Of a stretch of DNA of 64,000 nucleotides, positions 56,641 through 64,000 are shown piece by piece (position 1 is the stretch's first letter; each line of letters begins with the position of its first letter). Source of the stretch: Porphyra umbilicalis (taxonomy: Eukaryota; Rhodophyta; Bangiophyceae; Bangiales; Bangiaceae); NCBI GenBank assembly GCA_002049455.2, contig KV918765.1, forward strand, positions 124,001-188,000, in the 5' to 3' direction. The notes beneath the pieces were generated by a model. It was not told the origin of the DNA. It saw nothing but the letters and a program-made list of their open reading frames with translations, and did no database searches. Made by a program: the position numbers and the translations under genes.

Positions 56641-59600
56641 CCCGTGCGAGCTGGAGAGAATGCGTGGGATGGAGGGGATGCAGATAAGAATACGACAGGA
56701 ACGAGGGCGGTCGGCAGGAGGGTGGGCGGGGCGATCGAACAGAGGGTGGCCGGGGCTTCCGGCCAGGAGGGTGGGTGGGGCGGTCGACCAGAGGGTGGGC
56801 GGGGCGGTCCGCCAGGAGGGTGGGCCGAGCGGTCGGCCAGGAGAGCGAGCGGGGATGTTGGCAGCACTTGTGCACTTGGGCGGCAGCCAGGAGCGGGGCT
56901 GGGGGCAGCATGGCAGTCACCTGCACACATGCCGAGGGCGCGCATTGGCGCCGCCCAGCACTTCGAATTATTATTAATCGCCCCGCTATCCCCAAGCACA
57001 AGGCTTGACGTTTTCCAGCCCGCTGGTTGGCTGCCCGGTTGACCGGGGGCGCATCCTGGGTCCCCATTGGTAGCAGACTATCATGCCAACAGGTACTGAA
57101 CAAAGTCTGGCTGACACAAGCTACGACGGTGAGGCGTCCGAGCAGAGGTCTCCATGTGCCCGCAAGAATGCATACTGTGTACGCCAAGTCTGCCTTGAAC
57201 TGGGTGTGAAGGGTGCCGTTTGATCGCGCAAGGAGGACCTGCCCCATGACCCTGCCAGAGCTCTGCACGGCAATGCCAGCAGCCGTCCCACTCTAGCGAC
57301 ACCGTTTGCGCCCCCATCCTCCCCGACCCCCTCGGCATGTATGTGCAGCCCCCCTCGCCCCCCCCCCCCTGCCAGCAGGAGAAAGGAGTGGGAGAGGACA
57401 GGAAAGGAGGCAAGCACAAGTGTCCGTGGTTGGGCGGTGCCCGCAGCTATTGGGAGTAGACGAGTACGCACATGGGTAGGGGTGACCAGGTGGGTGGGGT
57501 AAGAAGGTCTCTGGGGGTGTCAGAAAGCCTTCTCAGACAGAGCCTTTTAGAGATCGACACAGCGACATTTGCGAGGATGGTGTCACGAGGTTTGCTGCAT
57601 GGAAAAATATTTCTCTCACGACCTCTCACGGTTCGCATATATTTTAAGTTCTCCGTGACCCAATTTGACAACGTGCTGTGATACTCCGGAACCGCCTACG
57701 GCGCAGTTCACTGTTGTTTATAAAATAAACAAAGCATATCATTCACTCTTTTTTATTAAATAAACAAAGCATATCAGCGCGGTCTGAGTCACACCACTGG
57801 ACTCGTGAACTCAGGACTTTTCTTAGCAGTTCCTTCGTCCATGTGACGCTTCGTGTGACGAGCTCTCAGCTTAAAAAGGTCGCAGTGGGTTGTCCCTTCG
57901 TGTGACAGTGTGACGCGGAAAGTTTCTGATGAATTCAACGGAAGTGATTGTCGGTCCAAGGGCTGACTTCGAGCGCTCGGATGCTGGGCTCGGCACGGGC
58001 GCACACCGATGCAGTAGAACTCCGTGGTTCAACATAAGCCATGAGGGCGACGCCTTTGTCTCCCTCGCCTCGTTGCCGACGCCTCGTTGCCGAGCCAGGC
58101 AGCCTGAAAATGAACCCTTGGCGCCACGTTCGCCACACCAGGATCGCCTCGCTGGATGTTCCATGCAGCACGCTGTGCAGAGCCATGGAAGAAGTCCGTT
58201 GGGGGGGCAGCTTGGGCCCGCCATGATACCTGCAGAGTACGCTCGTATCGCGCTACGGGCGTACTGAGAGCACACCCAACAACGTCTCCCCCAAGTTCTG
58301 AAACCCCAAACGGAATATGCCACGTTTGCTTACGTGGAGGACGCTGAGCGGCCCCCCATTTTTCTCATCCAAGAGGGCCCTCCGCGGTCCTGGAGTTATC
58401 GAAAACAGGGGCTACATGGTCCAGAGATGGGTGCAAGAAGATGGGGGAAGCGTACCTAGCAACGTCGACCCCCAAGTGTTCAGAAATCGGACAAATATCC
58501 AAGCAATCGCGAGGTCAGGGAGGGAGCGGCGAAAAGGCTGCGATCCGGACAAGAATGGCTCGCAACTTTCCAATCGTCAGTGCAGACTTTTGTCATCTGA
58601 GTAAATATACCAAAAGTCAGGCTCACACGTCTAAAAGAAAGCGCCACGAACTGACAGGAACTGGTCGCCCTGCTGGCACGATGCAGAAAAATCTCACTTC
58701 GGGAAGACACCTGGCGAACTAGTCACAGATGGCGAGCCTCACGCGACAGCGCAGAGCCGCGGCTCTCGGTCGAGGACCCTGGGAACGATGCGCTGCGCGA
58801 TGCGCTGTCAAGACGCGGCCACGGCAGGCACCGCGCGGTCCAACAGATGCTTCGATTCGAATGCTTCCAGAACGAAAGGCGGACGGCGCCTTTGCTGGTG
58901 GCGGCGTTGGCGTGCTCTGAGCGAGCACTGCCGCAATCGTCGAAACGGACAGTGTCGGTGGGCCCGCGCGGGAATATCGGCGCGGTCGCGCAGTCAATCA
59001 CGTGATCCGTTTGCATGCAATCAGGAATCTTTGAAAGTTTCCAATCTGATCGAAGCCATATCATTGGCTGCTGGAAATGTTCAAAGATATGTTGGAAGGG
59101 AGGCGGATCCATCATCGCCAGGGGTCAGCCGGCCCGTGATCAGATTGCTTTGGTCCCTGTTGGCGCCAGGCCCGCACCCCCCCTCAAATCGGTCATATGG
59201 CAGCCTCACGTCAAGCGTGGCGCGGCTGGTGCCTCAGCCGCTTCCACGAGGCGGGGATCTCGCCGACACAGGGGCACGCACGAGGCCCCGTGCCAGTGTC
59301 GGTGTGGCCCGCCTCGTGGACGGCGCTGCGTGGGGCTGTGTCGCAGGGGAGGCCGTTCGGGGAGCCTCAAATGCACCTCCCCGGGCGGTCTCGGGCACAC
59401 CTTCCGCTCGGGCGGGCCCGCAGCACCCTGCGCCCCCCAATCCACGCACGCGCACGAGGGGCCGCCGCGTGGGCTGCCATCCGCGGCTCGTTGGGGCGCC
59501 CCCTGGGCCGCCATCGGCCGCACGGGGGGGCGCCCCCTGGGCTGCGGTCGCGCGCTCGTGCTCCGCGCGCGCGTGCTTCTCGTGACGCGTGCTGTCGGCC

Positions 59601-59687
59601 GCCGGCGACGGCATATGAACACGCCGTCCGCCGACGGCCCGTGCTCCCCCGCTCTTTCATCCCAACGAGCTCCTGCGCGCATCCCCC
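56641..59687. other. Non-coding stretch with short tandem repeats
   Basis: A G-rich minisatellite at about 56705-56855 repeats GGAGGGTGGGCGGGGCGGTC-like units. AATAAACAAAGCATATCA occurs twice (57723 and 57758 area) in an AT-rich patch. From 59200 the DNA is GC-rich and open in several frames, but no translation shows a domain. No gene is supported. Confidence 0.4.
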
Positions 59688-59975
59688 TACCGTTGAGTTC
59701 TTCCCGCCCTTGCCGCCGGCGTGGGACGCCGGCGGCTGCCCCCCCCCCCCCCTGCTACCGTTGAGCTCTTCCCGCCCTTGCCGCCGGCGTGGGACGCCGG
59801 CGGCTGCCCCCCCCCCCCCCTGCTACCGTTGAGCTCTTCCCGCCCTTGCCGCCGGCGTGGCACGCCGGCGGCCGTCCCCCCCACCCCCCCTGCTACCGTT
59901 GAGCTTTTCCCGCCCTTGCCGCCGACGTGGCACGCTGGCGGCGGTTCCCCCCCCTCCCCCCCGCTTTTTTTTTTT
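59688..59975. repeat. 68-70 bp tandem repeat upstream of the 90-bp repeat gene
   Basis: Four units begin TACCGTTGAG at 59688, 59756, 59824 and 59894. Each contains CTTCCCGCCCTTGCCGCCG, a GCGTGGGACGCCGGCGGC hairpin and a poly-C run. It ends in a T tract at about 59966, 180 bp before the ATG of the next gene. Confidence 0.85.
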
Positions 59976-60145
59976 TTGCTGCCGGCCACCCGCGTGTGGC
60001 TCTTTACCCGCGTGCGCCGCCGGTGCTGCGTGGGCGCCGGCGGGCAGCCGTGTGCGCAGCGGTGCCTCGTCCCCTCCGCCCCCCCCCCCCTCCCTGACCC
60101 TCGGCCAATCTGTTCAAGACCCGCCGCTCTCCCCCCTATCCCACC

Positions 60146-62245
60146 ATGACCCGCAAGCCCGACCCGGAGCGCGACACGGAGCGGAGGAGGGACCAGCGTC
60201 GGCGGCACCAAGAGCGTCTCGCCGTGCTCGCGCGGTGCACCTGTTCGTGCCACCTCGGGGGGTGCCCGCCGTGCTCCACATCGTCACCGACGTGCGGCGG
60301 ACGGGCGCCATCACCGCCGCGCAACAACTGGGCGCCGCCGGCTGGTCGGCACCCTCAACAAGCCGGCGGCAACTGGGGCGGGGGACAAGGGCGTGCGCCG
60401 TCGCCACCGCGCAACAACTGGGCGCCGCCGGCTGGTAGCCATCCACAACAAGCCGGCGGCAACTGGGGCGGCGGGCAAGGGCGGGCGCCGTCGCCACCGC
60501 GCAACAACTGGGCGCCGCCGGCTGGTCGGCACCCTCAACAAGCCGGCGGCAACTGGGGTGGGGGGCAAGGACGGGCGCCGTCGCCGCCGCGGAACAGCTG
60601 GGCGCCGCCGGCTGGTCGGCACCCTCAAGAAGCCGGCGGCAACTGGGGCGGGGGGCAAGGACGGGCGCCGTCGCCGCCGCGCAACAACTGGGCGCCGCCG
60701 GCTGATTCGCACCAACATCAAGCCGGCGGCCACTGGGGCGGGGGGCAAGGTCGGGCGCCGTCGCCGGCGCGCAACAACTGGGCGCCGCCGGCTGATTTGC
60801 ACCAAAATCAAGCCGGCGGCAACTGGGGCGGGGGGCAACGACGGGCGCCGTCACCGCCGCGCAACAGCTGGGCGCCGCCGGCTGGTCGGCACCCTCAGCA
60901 TGCCGGCGGCAACTGGGGCGGGGGGCAAGGACGGGCGCCGTCACCGCCGCGGAACAACTGGGCGCCGCCGGCTGATTTGCGACCTCAGCAAGCCGGCGGC
61001 AACTGGGGCGGGGGGCAAGGACGGGCGCCGTCACCGCCGCGCAACAACTGGGCGCCGCCGGCTGATTCGCACCAACATCAAGCCGGCGGCAACTGGGGCG
61101 GGGGGCAAGGACGGGCGCCGTCACCGCCGCGCAACAACTGGGCGCCGCCGGCTGATTCGCACCAACATCAAGCCGGCGGCAACTGGGGCGGGGGGCAAGG
61201 ACGAGCGCCGTCGCTGCCGCGCGACAGCTGGGCGCCGCCGGCTGATCGACACCCACATCAAGCCGGCGGCAACTGGGGTGGGGGGCAAGGTCGGGCGCCG
61301 TCGCCGCAGCGTAACGACTGGGCGCCGCCGGCTGATCCGCACCCACGCCAAGCCGGCGGCAACTCGGGGCCGCCGCCTGGAGGTCCATCACCACAAGGGG
61401 ACGGCCATTGGGGCGGCGGGCAAGGACGGGCGTCGTTGCCGCCGCGCAGCGACTGGGTGCCGCCGGCTGGGCGGATCCCTCGTCAAGCCGGCGGCGGCGA
61501 CGGACGGCATCCGACAGGCGGGGGACCGCCGCCTGGAGGCGTGAACGGCGGCGGGCCGCGAGACCAAGGTCAGTTCCTGCCGCAAGACGTGAGCGCGCCG
61601 CCGGCTCGCGGCTGTCTGCCGCTCGCCGGCGGCAGGTGCGCGCCGCCGCCAGACGGTGTGCCGCCTCAAGGCGGCGGCCAATCGCGTGGGGGCGAGGCAC
61701 GGGCGGCGTTGCCGCCGCCGGCTAATCGTGTTTTGCCACAAGCCGGCGGCGACCCCACACCTTCCGGGGCCTCCCGGCGCGAAGGCGGTGGCTCGCAGGC
61801 GCCGCCGCCAGCCAACGGGCCGTCTGAAGCCGGCGGGGAGTCGGCACCGCCGGCTGCAGATCAACCGCAAGCCGGCGACGCGCAGCCCTCACCCGCCGAA
61901 TGCCGGCCGCCGGCAGCCGCCGTGCACCCCCCGCCCGTCCCGACGTTGAGTCCAGCGGCTCCGGGGGAGGCGTCGGCGGACACGCCGGCGGCGGGCCACG
62001 ACAAGCCGGCGGGCCACGACAAGTCGGCGGGCCACGACCAGCCGGCGGGCCAGGACCAGCCGGCGGACCAGGACCAGCCGGCGGGCCAGGACAAGCCGGC
62101 GGGCCAGGACAAGCCGGCGGGCCAGGACAAGCCGGCGGGCCAGGACAAGCCGGCGGGCCCGGACAAGCCGGCGGGCCAGGAGAAGCCGGCGGGCCAGGAC
62201 AAGCCGGCGGCAGCGACGGGCACGCCGCCGCCGGTGCACAAGTAG
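60146..62245 (+). CDS. Trp/Pro/Gly 30-residue repeat protein
   Basis: ATG at 60146 in a good context (CCACCATGA). A short charged N-terminus with Cys residues (CTCSCHLGGCPPC) is followed by about twelve 30-residue repeats (60310-61380) of the pattern NNWAPPAG, a variable His/Gln part, AGGNWGGGQGR and APSPPR. A Pro/Ala/Gly-rich part follows, then hexapeptides PAGQDK from an 18-bp repeat, ending PPPVHK. All three forward frames are open across the 90-bp array; this one is preferred for its ATG and its regular Trp pair. No known family; it resembles a disordered scaffold or cell-surface repeat protein. It probably forms one gene with the Myb/SANT-like frame downstream, which would need an intron or frame change between 61726 and 62245. 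Confidence 0.5.
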   Translation: MTRKPDPERDTERRRDQRRRHQERLAVLARCTCSCHLGGCPPCSTSSPTCGGRAPSPPRNNWAPPAGRHPQQAGGNWGGGQGRAPSPPRNNWAPPAGSHPQQAGGNWGGGQGRAPSPPRNNWAPPAGRHPQQAGGNWGGGQGRAPSPPRNSWAPPAGRHPQEAGGNWGGGQGRAPSPPRNNWAPPADSHQHQAGGHWGGGQGRAPSPARNNWAPPADLHQNQAGGNWGGGQRRAPSPPRNSWAPPAGRHPQHAGGNWGGGQGRAPSPPRNNWAPPADLRPQQAGGNWGGGQGRAPSPPRNNWAPPADSHQHQAGGNWGGGQGRAPSPPRNNWAPPADSHQHQAGGNWGGGQGRAPSLPRDSWAPPADRHPHQAGGNWGGGQGRAPSPQRNDWAPPADPHPRQAGGNSGPPPGGPSPQGDGHWGGGQGRASLPPRSDWVPPAGRIPRQAGGGDGRHPTGGGPPPGGVNGGGPRDQGQFLPQDVSAPPARGCLPLAGGRCAPPPDGVPPQGGGQSRGGEARAALPPPANRVLPQAGGDPTPSGASRREGGGSQAPPPANGPSEAGGESAPPAADQPQAGDAQPSPAECRPPAAAVHPPPVPTLSPAAPGEASADTPAAGHDKPAGHDKSAGHDQPAGQDQPADQDQPAGQDKPAGQDKPAGQDKPAGQDKPAGPDKPAGQEKPAGQDKPAAATGTPPPVHK
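60310..61380 (+). repeat. 90-bp tandem repeat, about 12 copies
   Basis: GGCGCCGCCGGCTG recurs every 90 bp (60331, 60421, 60511 and on). Units are more than 90% alike, with variation mainly in the codons after GGCTG. A clean multiple of three keeps all frames open. Confidence 0.95.
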
Positions 62246-63615
62246 TCGACGTTGACGCCGTCGGCTGTGGCGTTGCTGCGCCGACGTACGCACCCCCACC
62301 GATGGGGACTGGGCTGGGGTGGACGGATGAGGAACGTGTGGCGCTGGGTAAGGCGTACTTCAGCACGTCCCTGGACCCCGTCAATGGGGCGGACCAGAGT
62401 GGGCCGACGTTTTGGGCCTCGGTCGTTGCGGCATGGAAGGGGCTGCTGGCGGGGCGCCCTGGCGTCCGCCGGCGCACTGAGCGCGGCGTGGGGGGGGTGC
62501 AGAAGCAGTGGGACAAGATCCGCAAGGGCGTGAACGAGTTTGGCTCCCACTACATGGCGGTCAAGCGCATGGAGCTGACGGGCAACCCAAGTGACGAGGA
62601 CATGATCAGCGCTGCGATGGCGCGCTTCTGTGGCGCCAATGTGTACGAGGCGATACGCAAGGACCGCACGGCGGACAAGGCCAAGGGCAAGGCGACAAAG
62701 CGCAAGGCCAAGCAAGTGCACTGCTCGTGGGTCCCGTGCTGGCGGGTGCTGCGGCACGTCGACAAGTTCAGCGGGGCCGCCGGGGCCGCCGCAGCCGACG
62801 GCGGCGCCGCCGGTGCCGGATCAGCCGGCGGCTCTCCCGGCGGCCGCTCGACAAGCGACTCTGACGAGGACGGAGAGGACGCGGGTGCTGGCGGCTACCA
62901 GCCGCGCCCGCGTGGTGCGAAGGCCGCCAAGCGTGACAAGGCGGCGGGCATCCAGGAGTCGCGTATGTTCAAGGCGAGCACCGACGCGCTGTCCGCGCTG
63001 GCGCAAGCAACGGCGGAGCGCACGACCGTGGCTTTTTTTAACTCGGCCGAGATGCGCGACACGCCGGAAGCTGTCGCGTTTCGACGCGCGCATGCTCGCA
63101 AGCTGATGGCGGCGGCCGGCTTGGCGCTGTCCCCGCCGGATACTTTGTCGGAGGCGTCTCCGCCGCCGGCGTCTACAGGAGATGCGCCGGCGGCAGGGGA
63201 GTCTACACCCTCCACACCCGCGCTGACATCATCGTCGACGCCGCGTATGCCGCCGGCGCAGGAGCCGCCGGCTGGCACGGCGGTGGTGCCGGCATCTACG
63301 CCGGCGGCGAGCGCCCCTGGGGGTGCGCCGCCGGCGTCTGCGGTCAAGACGACGACTGCGACTGTGTCCTCACCGGCGGCCTCGGCCGCCGGCTCTGGTG
63401 CAGCAAGCCGTGGCCGGCGGTCGCTGTCGACAAAGCAGGCCAAGGCAGCGGCGGCTCTTGCCGCTGGGTCCAAGACACTCGACGATGAGAACGATGGCAT
63501 TTTTGTGGTGCCTGTTTTTCCTGTGCGCGACGATGGCGCGGATTGTTCGGAGGACCGGCAAGATGCTGAGGGGGACGACTCGAGTGATGACGATAGCAAC
63601 GCGGAGTACCAGTAG
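61900..63615 (+). CDS. Myb/SANT-like (NAM-associated type) DNA-binding protein
   Basis: 571 codons from 61900, frame open back to 61726. After Gly/Pro repeats, a domain at about 62310-62760 reads GWTDEERVALGKAYFSTSLD, ADQSGPTFWASVVAAW, VQKQWDKIRKGVNEFGSHY, SDEDMISAAMARF and CSWVPCWRVLRHVDKFS. This is the pattern of plant-type NAM-associated Myb-like proteins (WT.EED..L...W...S.D...G.dQ...FW; C-terminal cWkvL...KW). Such three-helix domains bind DNA and occur both in host trihelix-like factors and as the accessory protein of PIF/Harbinger transposons. The C-terminal half is Ala/Ser/Pro-rich with KRDKAAGIQESRMFK, a basic RGRRSLSTKQAK stretch and an acidic tail (SSDDDSNAEYQ). The ATG at 61900 is inside repeats and may not be the true start. 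Confidence 0.75.
   Translation: MPAAGSRRAPPARPDVESSGSGGGVGGHAGGGPRQAGGPRQVGGPRPAGGPGPAGGPGPAGGPGQAGGPGQAGGPGQAGGPGQAGGPGQAGGPGEAGGPGQAGGSDGHAAAGAQVVDVDAVGCGVAAPTYAPPPMGTGLGWTDEERVALGKAYFSTSLDPVNGADQSGPTFWASVVAAWKGLLAGRPGVRRRTERGVGGVQKQWDKIRKGVNEFGSHYMAVKRMELTGNPSDEDMISAAMARFCGANVYEAIRKDRTADKAKGKATKRKAKQVHCSWVPCWRVLRHVDKFSGAAGAAAADGGAAGAGSAGGSPGGRSTSDSDEDGEDAGAGGYQPRPRGAKAAKRDKAAGIQESRMFKASTDALSALAQATAERTTVAFFNSAEMRDTPEAVAFRRAHARKLMAAAGLALSPPDTLSEASPPPASTGDAPAAGESTPSTPALTSSSTPRMPPAQEPPAGTAVVPASTPAASAPGGAPPASAVKTTTATVSSPAASAAGSGAASRGRRSLSTKQAKAAAALAAGSKTLDDENDGIFVVPVFPVRDDGADCSEDRQDAEGDDSSDDDSNAEYQ
61975..62215 (+). repeat. 18-bp tandem repeat, about 13 copies
   Basis: GCCGGCGGGCCAGGACAA and close variants stand head to tail. 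One frame gives PAGQDK repeats, another AGGPGQ; the second leads into the Myb/SANT-like domain. Confidence 0.93.
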
Positions 63616-64000
63616 TGTGTAACTGTGCGTATTGGACAGCGACTTCAAAGGTTTTTTTCTTCCCCGTTGGGCAGGGTTTTTTTTTCCTACTTATTTCGTC
63701 TTTGCGTCCGACAGAGAGTATCCCTCTCGCGTCGGTCCCGGGTAGCTCACCACTCCAGCAGCGGCAGAGATCTGCGCGATAGCCGCAGCGCTGCTCGCCG
63801 TCACGCCGACTTTGCGCCGATGCTGAGCTGCCGTGCTGTGCCTTTCGCACGCCGCCGCCGTCGGCGCGTCAGTAACAACTGTGCGTGCGTGGCGGCGGCG
63901 GCCTTTGCGCAGGTCTACAGTACCTCTCAAAAGGCAGCCAAGGCAGGCTCCACGAAACACGCTCACGAAGACACACGGATGTAAGGAAAAAAAAACCGCG
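63616..64000. other. 3' flank of the Myb/SANT-like gene
   Basis: T-rich tracts (63651-63658, 63678-63687) follow the stop. No gene seen up to the end of the window. Confidence 0.45.

Noticed and set aside
60310-61380. CRISPR-like array
   Set aside because: Units are head-to-tail 90-bp coding repeats with no unique spacers.
1-64000. tRNA or rRNA genes
   Set aside because: No convincing tRNA arm pattern or rRNA core was seen. The tRNA-Met-like sequence at 22443-22457 is a retroelement primer site.

Overview
The window is nuclear DNA from a GC-rich eukaryote. It has GT-AG introns, an E(z) Polycomb methyltransferase, an HMG-box protein, a Ty1/Copia LTR element and several eukaryotic DNA transposon families, with no operons or bacterial gene order. 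Very high GC, long poly-G/poly-C runs, short introns and dense transposons suggest a GC-rich alga or other protist. A bangiophyte red alga (Porphyra/Pyropia-like) would fit, but that is inference; no organelle or rRNA marker settles it.

Layout. 0.4-16.3 kb: minus-strand host genes, namely an E(z)-type histone H3K27 methyltransferase, a Cys/His-rich RGG protein of unknown function, and a three-exon orphan gene whose second intron is a large minisatellite. A decayed TNP2-type transposase and a decayed Cys-rich repeat tract lie between them. 17.2-22.9 kb: a very young, nearly whole Ty1/Copia element with 5-bp target duplications. 23.2-26.9 kb: a three-exon Plavaka-like (CACTA-related) transposase with an N-terminal C2H2 finger. 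27.5-30.9 kb: a second TNP2-like transposase, C-terminal part only, split by about 1.5 kb of unrelated DNA. 31.7-33.2 kb: a small orphan gene. 33.7-42.8 kb: a mariner-type MITE, then two composite elements with different inverted termini (GGGTCATTCC... with TCA duplication; CCCTACGGGAAAA... with CTG duplication) that share an interior with an extremely GC-rich core. 45.4-47.5 kb: a DusC-like tRNA-dihydrouridine synthase. 49.4-51.2 kb: a triple HMG-box protein. 52.4-55.0 kb: an IS630/Tc1/mariner-type transposon with TA duplication and intact transposase. 55-60 kb: mostly non-coding with short tandem repeats. 60.1-63.6 kb: a locus with twelve 90-bp repeats and a Myb/SANT-like (NAM-associated type) DNA-binding domain.

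Host genes are chromatin or RNA related (E(z), HMG, Myb/SANT-like, Dus) and spaced between transposons; nothing indicates that they form one pathway. In several host genes the reading frame changes exactly at a long G/C homopolymer, which is better explained by homopolymer length errors in the assembly than by gene death.

Introns, domains and repeats were read by eye from the sequence. Family names rest on recognised motifs, not on searches.
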